Notes under the pieces: generated by a model
Told to the model about the DNA's origin: nothing
Databases searched by the model: none
The model's input: the letters and a program-made list of their open reading frames with translations, nothing else
In this document: positions 21,850-34,120 of the stretch, piece after piece
Layout: each line of letters begins with the position of its first letter
How positions within the stretch are numbered: position 1 is the stretch's first letter
Translations under genes and position numbers: made by a program
Assembly: GCA_030704615.1 (NCBI GenBank)
Contig: CM060734.1
Coordinates: 21,516,001 to 21,576,000, forward strand
Direction of reading: 5' to 3'
DNA length: 60,000 nt
Source of the DNA: Takakia lepidozioides
Taxonomy: Eukaryota; Streptophyta; Takakiopsida; Takakiales; Takakiaceae

Positions 21850-24800
21850 TTAGAACACCGGATCCACGCTGGATACACCTACGGCTGGGCAGTAAAAAGT
21901 CAGGGGATAGGTAGCCGTGTGAAGTGTCATTGCTTCGGCATAAACATAAAGCAGAAAATTGGAAAGGGGGCTGTCGAAAACAGACTCGCCAGAAATGACT
22001 ATATCTCCTGAAGATCCACCGCTGCCTTTCCTGAAAGACAGCCTGAAAAAGTTATTACTGTAACTTTGATGTTATTGAGAAATTGAGTATGGCTCCCAAA
22101 GAGGGTTTAGCACTTACTCACATGAAAAGTCGTTGTCGACCTGCTTATCTTCGGGATCGTCATCATTTCGAATTTGAATCCGATCAGTCTGTGTGCCTGA
22201 AGTGGAGCCAGACAAAAGGGGGAGGAGCACTGTGTTGTAGAGGTCAGAATCACCCTCCATGCCAAAAAGGCTTCTTCCGCCTGCATGCATGGTAAGTTGC
22301 TCCTGCACCAGACAGGAGGACATGAACAGTCTGGTGGGGGGGATTTAAGCAGATGAAACTGTTGAAAGAAAACCAATTCGGAAGGGAAAGAACGAACCTG
22401 TGGACACAGAAAGATCGACCACCCGTGCAGAGTGGTGGCTGCATGACTCCAGCAGTATTTGCATGAACGCTGGGGACTTTTCCTTTGCACCTCTCCATGG
22501 AGTGCCATCTGGTCTCTTCAGAGTCTGACTAGACTGCATGAAGTTGTACAAAATGTCATCGACATGGGGCTCATAGGGGGGGTTGACGAAACAACCCTGG
22601 TCAGAAATCTCAAAGCTGCGGATGGAGGATGGTGTCTTGGAGGTGCGAATCCTGCGCAGGCAGATCGCCTCGAACATCCTTGTCTGCCAAAGATAGCAGG
22701 TTAGTGTGGTAAACACAATCTATAGTGGAAGTGTGTACATCGGCTATTCAGGACTCAGACACAAAAAAATCATTTTTATCACGAATCGGTGATGATCGGT
22801 GTCGATCATAACAGATTTTACTAGAGTGGAGCTGCAGAGAACATTGAAACTCATCATGAAAGCACAAGCAAAAGGGAGACGGCATACTAGCTGACCAGGG
22901 AAACCCCCTTTCACAAGGTAGAGGCTGTTCACACAATTCCAAGTGCGCAAAACTTCAAACCCTGAAGACTTGAGGTATGATGCCAATGCCCGACGACTAT
23001 CATTGTCACATGACTGAAAAAGCAGAAGTGTCCCTGCATCAGAGAGGAAGTTATTACAGAACCCGAACACCCAACTCCAGTAGTTGTTTTCAAAGAACGA
23101 GACTGAAATACTACCAACGAAACTTTCAGAGAAAAAAGAAAGAAACTGGAATTCTCACCAGATTGAGGAATGAGATTATATTGTCCCAGGTAGGCGAAGG
23201 CACCCCAGTGTATCCTCTCTTTCGACTTTGCATCATCGACAACCAACCCTCATTAACAATTTTCATCTCTCCTGCCGAATCAGAACGGGAAGGGTGTGGC
23301 TTGGCATCGAACACGCACTGAACAGTGCGGGTATATCTTCCAGCAGTAAAGTCCTGCCCACTCTCCATCTCCTTTTCTTTCTCCTTCCCATTGTCCTTTT
23401 CCTTCTCTTTGGACTTGTCTTTGTCCTTTGGCTTTACTGGTGAGATGGCTATGACATCAACAGCCTTGTCTTTTGGTTTGCGGCCTGCCTTCTTTTCCTT
23501 CTGCGGCATTCCCTGAGCATCAGGCTCCTTGGCAGCCAATGTTGCTATGTTTCGTTGGTACTCTTTGTCAGTCAAAGGCGCCAGCATCTCAGCGTTATTG
23601 TTCAAGTATTTCATATACTGTTCTTGAAAGGTCGTGTGCTCCGGTGGGCAGTCAAGGTACCACCCACAGTCTCTGAAGTGAGAAGGACTCCAGTCCTTCA
23701 ATATCCCTGCAGTATACATGGTTGGATTGTTTGCAGGGTCCGACCACATGTCAAGATAGTCTGGAATTCCGCTCAGGTGATTTCCTTCCATAAGCACATA
23801 TTTCATGTACCTGAAAAAAAGGAGATAAATCCCAACCCACCAAAGCACTCAGTGAGTAAGATGCAAGTAGAACAGAATGAAAGAAACATAGAATGAAATG
23901 GCTCTGAGAACTGCTCCAAGGACCTTTCAGGACCACACGACTGCTCCAGATGTGAATGTCGTCAACGCCATTCAAAACATTCCATTCAATGATACTGTAA
24001 ATACACCCTAATCCACGTGAATGCAAACTATCGTTTTGGAATGACACAGACATAGAAGTGAATGTTGTCAACGACATTCACTTTGGATTTGTGAATACAC
24101 TCCTAATCAAGCCTAATTATTCCTCAAATGAAGCAAAATCAAAGGATGGAAATCATAAACTCGAGTAAGGAACCCTCCCGGAAAACTCAATGCACATTCA
24201 TAACAAACATATCACTGAGGACCTCACAACAACACTGTATGTGAATGACGTCAACGCCATTCACAAAAATACCAACAAGGAACCAATTACTTAGCTCCCA
24301 ATCCATGTAAATTCAAATTGTCGCTGGTGAAGAATACAGACACAGAAGTGAATGTCGTCAACGACATTCACTTTGGATTTCTCATATCAGAGCTTATCAA
24401 GCCTCCAGATTCCTCGCAAGAGGCAAAAACAATGCAGAACAACTGAATGTCTGCATTGACATTCAACAAAATAAAGTGAGGAACCCTCACTGTAAACTCT
24501 ATGGACATTACAAAAATTTACATAATTCTGAGGACCTCTCAACAACTCCGGATGTGAATGTCGTCAACGCCATTCAAGTACATTATCAATTCTAATCAGG
24601 GACACTATAATTACACCCTTAGATCCTAACCAGGTGAATTCATATACTCGCTTAAGAATGACTCAGACAAAGAAGTGAATGTCGTCAACGACATTCAATC
24701 TGGATCTATGATTGTAATCCTTATGAAGCCACATTTTTTCCCAAAAAAAGCAGTAGAGTTTCCAGTATGACATTGCACCTGTACACAACTCGCATCATGG

Positions 24801-25070
24801 CCCACTCTCCTCCAACCTGACTGTCAAAGTCGTTGGACCGTAAAATGTTACCATCTTTGGAGAACTCCCGGAAAAAAGGCCCTCAATGCCAACTACAGCA
24901 GTCTGTTGTCTACTGCTAATGCCTGACTCCCAGTATGCAATCAACTCGTCCAACTGTTCTCCACTCAAATCAGTCTGAGTTCCTTGGGAAACATAAATCG
25001 TGTCCCCTTGTGTGCACAGACTAAGAGAAGAGACCTGCCCTTCAATTACGTCCTCATTTCCCCCAGCCAT
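21850..25070 (-). pseudogene. N4/N6-type DNA methyltransferase-like gene, copy B
   Basis: Seven exons on the minus strand: 25,070-24,779, 23,810-23,159, 23,102-22,888, 22,683-22,398, 22,302-22,118 and 22,030 to a TAA at 21,852-21,850 are bounded by good GT-AG signals; the matching first exon of copy A is replaced. Exon 1 starts MAGGNEDVIEG and needs a one-base shift to reach the block shared with copy A (FDSQVGGEWAMMR). Later exons keep PDYLDMWSDPANNP, a KDKSKEKEKD-type tract, YWSWVFGFCNN, VVDLSVSTG and ACRAGGRSLFGMEGDSDLF. About 124 nt at the start of the exon that would hold catalytic motif IV are missing relative to copy A. Conversely, copy A lacks about 155 nt of the RMFEAICLRRI exon. Neither copy looks enzymatically competent, though the fold is that of an AdoMet-dependent methyltransferase. 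Confidence 0.62.
23953..24697. repeat. Intronic palindrome array B (GTGAATGTCGTCAACGACATTCAC)
   Basis: Seven hairpins lie at 23,953, 24,058, 24,241, 24,348, 24,444, 24,555 and 24,676, all inside the 968-bp intron of copy B (24,778-23,811). Cores are GAATGTCGTCAACGACATTC or the CGCCATTC variant. A ~300-bp higher-order unit is visible, with the two variants alternating and flanked by GAGGACCTC and TTTGGATTT tags. The corresponding intron in copy A is filled by a different family (array C). Confidence 0.87.
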
Positions 25071-25079
25071 GCATGGAGT

Positions 25080-25326
25080 ACATCCACCAATTTGTCTCTC
25101 ATATAGACCAGCACAGGTTCTAGAGACAGGATTGTGGATCTTTCATGGCACACTCACACTCTAAAAATTCCATAGATTTTTAGCAGAGTCCCCAAAACAG
25201 AAACCTAGGTAGATAGGTAGATTTCCCCTTTCAGCAGTTATCCCCCCAAAAACTGGGTCAAACAGAGTCCATTTGACAAAGATATGATGAATTTGGCTCC
25301 AAATCATTCAAATTAGATTAAAAAGG

Positions 25327-25368
<42 letters not shown>

Positions 25369-26160
25369 GTTTTCAAGTTTAAAAATTCAAAGTTACACCC
25401 AAAATATCTGGTAACTGGTTCCCGGTTCCCTAAGTTCTATATGGCATCCTAGGTTCCCTGGCCACGTGCCTGCTGTTCCCCTCCATTTCATTTGAGTTCA
25501 ACAGCTCACCATGCTTTGGAATCCCAACCGTCTTCTACCACAAACCGTGGTGACGATGGAGGTCGTGAAGCGATTCTTCCCAGTGAACCCTCGAGAGACG
25601 AGTCCCCTGCGCACTTGATATACACTCTCTTAATAGAGATCAAAATCAGCAAGGAGACACCATTGACGACACCCAGAGATCAGAGACAAGTACTTGCGCA
25701 GTTCGGAGGCCACAGCATCCCCTCTGGACACTGAGCGGGAATAGCTGCTACACAGCAGCTCAGTCTATCGTCAGCTCCTATACCTACTAGCTTCCTGCCC
25801 CTGCCCCTCCTTCTTCACAACAAGATTGACTGTGGATATGCGGAGAGGTGGTCTGCCTGGGATCACCATGAAATTGCACAGATCGGGAATATCTGGTCGG
25901 CATCAGCACTATAGTGCCAGGGCACATAAACCAGATTGTAGGAACAGCCAGAGGAAATGCAGGTTATGCCAGCATCATCCAGACCATCCCTGCATCTTGG
26001 ATATGAATCCTCCAGCAGGGCCGTTGCCTCCATTGCCCGACACTTGGGTTACATGCTCAGCCAGACCTAATCAGGTCATTTCCGTGATAGATTTCAGCGG
26101 CATTCAAATCACTGGCCTCGCTATGCACTGCTGCCCTCAATCAAACATCCTGCAAAGCTG
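25080..26160. other. Low-information interval with a 36-bp poly-T tract
   Basis: A poly-T run occupies 25,329-25,364. Open frames at 25,492 and 25,826 have no recognisable domains and are probably chance. No RNA gene is seen. Confidence 0.4.
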
Positions 26161-26164
26161 TCAC

Positions 26165-26451
26165 ACACGATGCAAAGCTGGCTGTCTTTCTCTGGCAGAT
26201 CGCACATAGAATTCTAAAGGTAGGGCGTTGGCTTCAATTCACCCGTGCACTGCTCTGCTTATGCTGCTCGCTTGGGGTTTCAGAATCTCTGGAACACTGC
26301 CTACTGCCATGCAACATACCTTCAAAAATCTGGCCCAAAATTCACTGGCTGCTCGGACACTGGCATGACCAAACCTCTTTAACTCCAATCAGCCTGCTAC
26401 TGAATTACGATCCCATCACCAAGCAAAATCTATCCCAATGCCCGTTGAGCT
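26165..26451 (+). pseudogene. LINE 3' end (zf-RVT domain), cut by the assembly gap
   Basis: The + frame reads VFLWQIAHRILKVGRWLQ followed by LCLCCSLGVSESLEHCLLPC, the conserved zinc-binding reverse-transcriptase C-terminal domain of plant L1 elements, and then IPSKIWPKIH. It runs into the N gap at 26,452. It may be the C-terminal part of an L1 copy of the type seen at 19.6-21.1 kb, but no overlap is available to prove it. Confidence 0.75.
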
Positions 26452-26951
26452 NNNNNNNNNNNNNNNNNNNNNNNNNNNNNNNNNNNNNNNNNNNNNNNNN
26501 NNNNNNNNNNNNNNNNNNNNNNNNNNNNNNNNNNNNNNNNNNNNNNNNNNNNNNNNNNNNNNNNNNNNNNNNNNNNNNNNNNNNNNNNNNNNNNNNNNNN
26601 NNNNNNNNNNNNNNNNNNNNNNNNNNNNNNNNNNNNNNNNNNNNNNNNNNNNNNNNNNNNNNNNNNNNNNNNNNNNNNNNNNNNNNNNNNNNNNNNNNNN
26701 NNNNNNNNNNNNNNNNNNNNNNNNNNNNNNNNNNNNNNNNNNNNNNNNNNNNNNNNNNNNNNNNNNNNNNNNNNNNNNNNNNNNNNNNNNNNNNNNNNNN
26801 NNNNNNNNNNNNNNNNNNNNNNNNNNNNNNNNNNNNNNNNNNNNNNNNNNNNNNNNNNNNNNNNNNNNNNNNNNNNNNNNNNNNNNNNNNNNNNNNNNNN
26901 NNNNNNNNNNNNNNNNNNNNNNNNNNNNNNNNNNNNNNNNNNNNNNNNNNN
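26452..26951. other. Assembly gap (500 N)
   Basis: Exactly 500 N, which looks like a nominal gap size rather than a measured one. The 5' LTR and gag start of the downstream retroelement are probably hidden here. Confidence 0.98.
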
Positions 26952-27239
26952 CTATGGACGATTACCACGAGTTCAGGTGAGGACATGAAGCAGAGATTGA
27001 GGAGTGGAGGATGTATTGGTCACCTGACTACGTCTCCATTACTCGACGCACGACGCGACCAGTAGCTGCATCTCGGTACCAATAGTTCACTGCCAGCACT
27101 AGTAGTGGAGCAAGTAGTGCTGGTACTTCTGTAGGTGGTACAGTTCAAAAGGTGCTACTACTCCTCCTGCCACTACTAAACACATGTGCCATAGATTCAA
27201 CCGTGGTGGAGTTCTTCCAGAGTTGCGGAGGATAACCAA

Positions 27240-27984
27240 AGGTGTACGGACAGAGAAGCTGCGAAGTTTGCAAGACTTCAGCGCAAACCCAGTGAGAGCA
27301 TGCGAGAGGCGTACACTCGTATGAGGCGCTTGATAAGTGTGACCCAAGGGGTTACTGAAGCTCAGGCAATCCAGTTTTGGTATGGAATTCTGGACAAGGA
27401 GCTCAAGAGAAGGGTGCGAGATGCAACTTGTTACAAGCAGCCCAACTACATTAGCAGATGTGTTTCTGCTGGCTGAGCGGATTGAGCTCAACATGGTGGA
27501 GGAGCGAGTTGTCACCATTGGATTTGGCAAGGACATGCCTGCACGAGGCGCAGCTGCCAGCCCACAAGCACAAGGGTGCCAGCAGCGTGGTCAGGGGGGC
27601 AAGGTTTCCAACCCAAGTTCCATGGAGCTTACAGGGGACCTCAGGTGCAGAGGCCCGTGGCATCTTTTGCAGGCCAACAGCAACCAGGGGTGATATGTTG
27701 GACATGTGGAGGACCCCATGTCAAGAGAGATTGCCCAGAGAGTGGCAGAAGGCCGGCACAAGCACAGCCTGCACAGTTGCAGTGTGGGCATTGTGGCAAG
27801 TATGGGCATGGAGATGCCCAGTGTTATGACTTGCATCCTGAGTTGCGCCCAGGCCAGTTCCAAGGGAAAATGGTGGCCGGGGGCGAGGTGGACAACCCAG
27901 AGAGGACGAGTTGGTCGGGGCAGAGGTGCAGGCCAAGGGCAAGCTCAACATGGCCAAGGACGCGGAGGTCAGGGTGTTGATCAA
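27240..27984 (+). pseudogene. Gag with two CCHC zinc knuckles
   Basis: Frames broken by indels cover a retrotrans_gag domain (KFARLQRKPSESMREAYTRM, then LISVTQGVTEAQAIQFW and TLADVFLLAERIEL) and two knuckles: CWTCGGPHVKRDC and CGHCGKYGHGDAQC (27,696-27,824). The first is a CX2CX3HX4C variant; the second is canonical. A Gln/Gly/Arg-rich tail follows, typical of nucleocapsid regions. Confidence 0.82.
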
Positions 27985-28694
27985 GGCATGGCCAACCGGC
28001 TTCAGCAGCTAGAGCAGAGGCTCGCTGCCATGGCTATAGCTCAGGCGGTACCGGCTCCCAGGCGGGATGGTCCACCTCCTGCTCCTGAGGGAGGAGATAT
28101 GGGAGGCATGGGATTTATGTGCGGAGCAGCACTACCACTAGAGCAGGTGGAATCTGCTGCAGCCGTGACTCGAGGAGCAGCACGAGTTCCTGAGCCACGA
28201 GGTGCAGAGGTGGAATTGGATCCACAGCGTGGGGAGGCAAGCCGTCAGGCGAGGCTTCCTCAGTCATTCACATTGGCGGAGACTGTATCGACGCCATCCA
28301 TGGCACCTAGTTCTCGCCCGACTGTTCCGAGGCGGAGGTTACTATGCCATTGGGGAGAGCTACACGTGCAGCATTGACTCCTGCTGCCAAGGCTAGTGCG
28401 GCTGGTGTGTTATTGGGGGCAGCCACCTCTGTGTGTCAGGCCCCACTGTTCTCGGCAAATGATTGCCACGCCGGGGGTAAGGCCAGCTGCAAGTGTTCAG
28501 ACTAGCAGCAACACTCTGTGAGAGTGGGGAGGTCATTTCATCTTCTGCGGAGTTAGTGGAAGGTGTAGTGGCAGAGGGATCCTCGGATTTGAGGGTCAAG
28601 ACTGCCACGGCTGCGCCCTGGCAAGCTGCAGCTGCCAGGTTGACGGAGCTGCCAGCTAGGCCAGCCTTTGAGCGCGCCATGGTGACACCTGGAG

Positions 28695-28931
28695 TTGTCT
28701 TTGTTAGACAACCAGGGAGGCATTTTCACTTTGAGTGGACCAGCAGGCAAGAAGTACCGGCCACTGCGGGTCTTGTTGGACTCGGGAGCTCAGCCACTGA
28801 TGTTGGGCAGAGCTGCTATTGCAGGTTTGGGCCTCATGGAGGCGGATATGGAGCTTGCCTTTCCAGATACAGACATATCTGGGAGGATCAGAGCAGGCTC
28901 GGGGCATGACACGGCATCAGTTGGCCATTAG
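28695..28931 (+). pseudogene. Retroviral-type aspartic protease
   Basis: RVLLDSGAQPLMLGRAAIAG (about 28,767-28,826) carries the LDSGA active-site motif and downstream hydrophobic-Gly pattern of a retropepsin. It would cleave the Gag-Pol polyprotein. The frame is short because of decay on both sides. Between here and 29,458 no further domain is visible; the linker is Ala/Pro/Gln-rich. Confidence 0.75.
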
Positions 28932-29457
28932 ACTGCAGCCGGATCATCCTATCGATGGCTCAGTAATGCGAGCCAAGGCCATTGTGACAGACAAGTCTCT
29001 TACGATGTCCTCGTTGGTGGGGCAGTGTTATACCCATGGGCTTCACCCTGGACTTTGGGAGGAGTCAGCATCCTACATGCCTGGATGGCAGTCAGGCGAT
29101 GGTCGCCGTGCACAACTCCCTGTGACATTCAGTGGGGGTATAGCGGCTGCCCAGCGGGGCAAGATGCCAACACTAGCCGCCTTTACAGCTGCAGTTAGTT
29201 GCCTGGAGAGTTGCTGGAAGGCAATGCCCATGCAGAGGATGTGCCACCTCCAGCAGAGCAGGACGACATGCATGGTATGGCGGAGTTGCCTGCCATGGTT
29301 GCTCACACTCCATTGTGGGGTACGAGCAAGGATTTGCAGCAGGTTGCTGATCGACGGGTACAACAAGCCTGGGTAGAGGCTTTTGTTCCGTCAGGAGAGG
29401 AAGAGAGTGCGGGTATTGCACCAGGACCACCTCAGTTGTCACCATTGGATACCACAC

Positions 29458-30443
29458 CTATTGTGTGGCAGTATCCGGATGAAAGCATTTGCCTTCTGGA
29501 CTTGTTTGGCAGGATCAGCACCGGATTGGCTGCTGTGCTACAGGCAGGTGTACGAGTTCGACGTTACCTGTATGTGGAGAGGATGAGAGACTGCACGACG
29601 CGTCTCACTGCGCCATGTTGCTCAGTTGGTACAGCAACCCTGACTTGTTGCCATTGTCTGCAGTTCGTGGATTCAACAAGCCTTGCCAGCAAACATTTCT
29701 TGCTGGGGGCGCAGGATTTAGAGTAGGTTGGCTCCATTGATCTGGTAGTGGCAGGTTGGCCCTGCCAAGGGCATTCATTAGCCGGGCATGGCAATGGATT
29801 GCGAGACTCGAGGACGGGTCTGTTTTGGGAGATGGTGCGGATTTTGCGCTGCTTGCAGCTTCATCAAGCTGTATCTCCAGCATACATCTTGGAGAATGTA
29901 CCACTGATGGGTGATTCTCGGGCCAGGGTGATGGCCAGTGTGCATCAAGTCCGGTCGTGGCTTGGGTCAGTAGTGTTGCTGGATGCAGCTGCAGTGGGGT
30001 CACGGGCTCATTGTCCACGGCTTTGGTGGACTAACTTGATGCCACCCGCACTAACTCAAGCGTGCATTTGATGGGGTGCAAAGGCCAGCACACTTACCGT
30101 GGATGGCATTTTGGACACAGGGAGGCAGTCTCAACGTGTGAGACACGATGACCGTTCGCCTTTGGCAGTGGTCAACAGGGTGGGTCAACCACGAGCAGCA
30201 TTACCTACACTGCTCAGCTTCCAAGGATCCATGCTTTTCGGGATGGTGGACCTGGCCTCCTGTGGGATGCTCAGTTGCAACAGTTAGTGGAGCCTAATGC
30301 CGACGAGCGAGAGCGGGCTATGGGGTTTTCCACTGGGACCACGGCGGTGCCTTCTCTTTCTGAGGCATCACGTCGCAGGTGTTGGGGCAAGCAATGGATC
30401 TCAATTGCTTGACCTGGATTATCAGCTTGGCTATGGCTGAGCA
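29458..30443 (+). pseudogene. Cytosine-5 DNA methyltransferase domain within Pol
   Basis: Signature motifs appear in the right order over 985 bp: motif I LLDLFGRISTGLAAVLQAG (AdoMet binding, about 29,494-29,550), LLPLSAVRGF (29,640-29,690), motif IV GWPCQGHSLAGHGNGLRD (catalytic Cys, about 29,754-29,807), motif VI ENV (about 29,889-29,900), motif VIII-like SRAHCPRLWWTN (about 29,998-30,035), then ERERAMGFSTGTTA and motif X AMDLNCLTW (30,286-30,440). A TAG at 29,724 falls where Gln fits, and several one-base shifts are needed, so this copy is dead. The domain lies between protease and RT. It resembles de novo type (DNMT3-like) enzymes more than MET1. Such retrotransposon-borne enzymes are known from charophytes and dinoflagellates and could methylate element DNA. 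Confidence 0.88.
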
Positions 30444-30839
30444 ACGTAGAGTGCGGAGCGCACTTCCCTGGACGGTCTCTCTGCCTACCCGAGACGGTAC
30501 AGGCAGCGAGTGGGGGCGAGCCGGTGAGGACCACGGGGTGTAGACATCCATGGCACACGTGGGAGGTGCTCGAGGTTCAGAGGGAGTTGGCAGCCAAGCA
30601 GCTGTGATGGATGAGGTTGGGGATTCTTCTCGGGATGAGGAGGTTCTCAATGATGAGATGATGGGGCAGGATGAGGCATTGTCATTGACTGAGCAGGAAG
30701 GAAGTACTGCTCAAGAGGTTGCAGCATAGCAACCACGGGACGCGTCCTCTACCTCTAAGCCCACTGGACTTAAGGTTGCAGTCACGGAGGACAATTGGGA
30801 GCCTGACATTGGACCCATTGTCACCGGAGGAGAGAGAGA

Positions 30840-33571
30840 CGACGTATACGGCGGTTCCTGAGGGCTTACAGGAATTGCTTTGCCTTCAGTTTGAAGGACT
30901 TGGGAGCACTGAAGGGTCAAGAGATCCGTATTGAGTTGGCCACTGACACGCCAATCTTTCGGAGACCCTATAGATACAGTGACATGGAGAGGTCTTTGAT
31001 TCAGATGAGGACTCAAGATCTCTGGGAGGCAGGTTTGGTGGAGCTCTCTGGTGGAGAGTATGCTTCAGCCACAGTGATGCCAGCTAAGAAGGATGTCTAT
31101 GGCAATTGGACGGAGAGACGTATGTGCGGTGATTACCGGCCTGTAAATCGTCAGACAAGTCCGATAGGTATGCCATGCCAACACCAGAGGAGATCTTTGA
31201 TGCCATTGGGCATTCCAAGGTCTTTAGCACGTTGGATTTACGATCCGGATATCACCAGTTGCCGATCAAGGAGGCGGATAAGCAAAAGACGGCATTCTGG
31301 GGGATCAATGAGCACGGGAAGGATTGCCTATACCAGTGGCGGTTCTTACCATTTGGGCTTAAAAACGCTCCCGCTGAGTTTCAAAAGAGTCATGGACAGG
31401 ATTCTAGCAGGGGTGGAGTTTGCTCGGTGCTACATAGATGACATCATCATCTTTAGTGCTACGGTGGAGGAGCATGAGAGACACTTCAGGGGGTATTTGA
31501 GCGCTTAAGGACGCACGGATTGAAGTTACATCCGGGCAAGTGCAAGTTTTTCCACAACCAGATTGAGTATCTGGGTCACATGATATATCTTGGAGGATTG
31601 GGGGTACAGCAGACTAAGGTAGAGTCCATTGCACAGGTTCCACGCCCCACGGATGTGAGCCGAGTTCGAGCTTTCATGGGGTTAGCAAACTATTACAGAC
31701 GGTTTGTTAAGGGATTCAGTGCCATTGCAAAGGCTCTAACCAAGCTGACCAAGGTGGACCAGGAGTGGCAGTGGGAAGATGAGCAAGAACAAGCTTTTCA
31801 AGAGCTCAAGGCGAGGTTGACCTCGGCGCCCATCTTGAGACGACCTATCAGGGGGCGTCCTTTTCAGCTGCATACAGATTGGAGCATGCTGGGCTTGGAG
31901 CGGTGCTCACACAGGTGGATGATGAGGGAAGAGAGTTCGTAGTGGCTTATGCTAGCCGCTCGAACAATGCTGCAGAGTCTAAGTATAGCTCATATGAGGG
32001 AGAATGCTTAGCTGCAGTGTGGGCCGTGGCACACTTCAGGTGCTATCTATATGGCAATCTCTTCACCCTTGTCACGGATCACCAACCACTCAAGTGGTTG
32101 ATGGAGTCAGACAAGCTTACGGGGAAGCTTGCACGGTGGGCACTCATCCTTCAAGAGTATGACTTTCAGGTGGTGCATCGACCGGGTTTGGTCAATCGCA
32201 ATGCAGATGGGTTGAGTCGCAATCCATGCACGAGCCAACAGGATGACACTGGAGCTCGGTGGCATGGTGAGACGGACGAGGAGATGGTGCCCGGATGGCA
32301 TGCATCTGCATTTCTGTGTATCTTGGCAGCGGAAGGCCAGGTTGGACCTGCAACAGGGATGACTGTAGATCAAGTGTCTGAGGACCCTGAGGCCAGCAAT
32401 GAGCAAGGTAGCACCAAAGATATACATGAGGATTCAGTTGTGTTGGACTACCTCCGCACTGGAGACACGGCAGCCACTGTGACTGCCAAGGAGAGGGATC
32501 GGATCCTACAACGAGCCAAGAGGTTCAGGTGGGAGGGGACACACCTGCTCCGAGTGTGGGAAGATGGTCGAGTGAGGATTGTGCCTCACCCAACACAGCG
32601 GGCACGGTTAGTGCGCCATGCCCACGAGGAGTTGGGGCATTTTGGGGTGCATCGTACTCATAGTCTACTGCAGGGGCAGTATTGGTGGCGTGGTATGCAC
32701 ACAGAGGTGCAACAATTTGTGGCTAGGTGCATGGTGTGTGACAGGGTGCGTGCTTCATTCAACGCCCCTACTCCACAATTGCACCCTCTTCCGATCATGG
32801 GATTGGGCTACAGGTGGAGTCTTGACTTCGCAGGGCCGTTGCCACTGACCATGCGCCACAACAAGTACGTGTTGGTGATGCTGGAGCACTTCTCCAAGTG
32901 GATTGAATTGGTTCCATTGCCTGATAAGGCTAGTGAGGGAGCTGCGTATGCATTCCTGGATTGTGTGCTTAGCCAATTCGGTGCTCCAGCTGAGGTACTC
33001 ACGGACCAAGGGAGAGAGTTCTTGGGGGAGTTTCAGGCTTTGTGTGACAAAGCCTTGATAGACCACCGCACCACTTCTCGGGATCATCCTGAGGCCGATG
33101 GCTTGGCAGAGAGAGTTGTTCAGACAATAAAGAGGGGTTTGCGCAAGTATGGCTTGCAGAAGGGACACCTAGGAGATTGGGACCTTCAGTTACCCTGGTT
33201 AGCCATGGGCTACAGGTTCAGCAAGCAAGCATCACTTGCCTCCTTCTCACCATACTTTCTTCTCTTTGGCCGAGAGCCGGATTTGCCTACATCCATTCGT
33301 AGAGAAGCTGCTACAGTTCTTAACCTTGACGATCCGGACGTGTGGGCACGTGCATGTGAGCAGCGTGCAGAGTTGTTCAAGAGAGTCATGCCCATGGCTT
33401 TCGAGAACCTTGCCATTGCACAACACCGTGATACGTTGAGGTATGCTACCATACGTGGTGGGGGCTATCGTCCTGGGGTTCGGAGATTCAACCCTGGTGA
33501 CTATGTCTATCTGCAGCAGACTGCTCCTACGACCCTGGATGTGACTGCAGGACGTGTTATTTTGAGGGTTC
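30840..33571 (+). pseudogene. RT, RNase H and integrase of the DNMT-gypsy
   Basis: [62 protein letters not shown] and catalytic YIDDIIIFS (about 31,429-31,455). RNase H: VVAYASRSNNAA, TDHQPLKWLM, NRNADGLSRNP (to about 32,230). Integrase: HHCC finger from HEELGHFGVHRTH to CMVCDRV (32,620-32,745), core WSLDFAGPLP, LTDQGREF and HPEADGLAERVV (D, D, E). One-base indels near 31,160, 31,388, 31,500 and 31,880 break the frame; the minus-strand paralogue keeps the frame at the first two. The integrase stretch (31,879-33,571) is open for 560 codons, remarkable among the relics here. Confidence 0.9.
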
Positions 33572-33578
33572 GAAGGTC

Positions 33579-33863
33579 TTGCCCTCAGGCGTCTTGGTCT
33601 TGGAGGGTCGGGATGGCATAACTTGGAAGGACCATGTGCGTAATTGTGCGCCATGTCACCTTCCGAACGTCGATGGCAGGATTGACCCAAACCTGGCAGT
33701 GGTATCTGCAGGTTTGAGGTGCATGTTGTGTGGGTCTGCTAAAGGGGCAGCCACCATGCTGGTGTGTGATCGATGCTCTAGAGGTTGGCATAGGGGATGC
33801 TTGACTCCACCTCTTGAGATGGTTCCAGATGGGGATTGGTTATGTCCACATTGCATTGGATAG
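33579..33863 (+). pseudogene. PHD finger at the C-terminus of Pol
   Basis: CMLCGSAKGAATMLVCDRC, then GWHRGCLTPPLEMVPDGDW and LCPHC form a complete C4HC3 PHD finger (33,718-33,858), just before the stop. A preceding CAPCH segment is conserved in the paralogue. One base is missing near 33,571 compared with the paralogue, and that alone separates the finger from the integrase frame, so in the active family it would be the tail of Pol. PHD fingers read histone H3 N-terminal tails; here it takes the place of the chromodomain of chromoviruses and could guide integration. Confidence 0.88.
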
Positions 33864-34120
33864 TGGGAGTGGATACAACCATGGAAGGCTAACAAGAAAC
33901 GCAAGGCCCAGCTACTAGGAGACCTTGAACACACGAGATCCTGGCTCAAGTTCACAGATTGCAAGACGGCGACTAACGATGGGGCTACTCTTGTACCCGG
34001 CCTCTTGGTCTATAGAGTTTGAGTACAATAGGGACAGTGATAGAGGACTTAGTATGGTTGTGGCTATTTCATCTTGTAGCTATCTGGAGGTAGAGGGGTA
34101 GAGGGACAGCTATCCACCAG

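Noticed and set aside
26438-27065. Three long open frames across the gap
   Set aside because: They consist of N translated as X.
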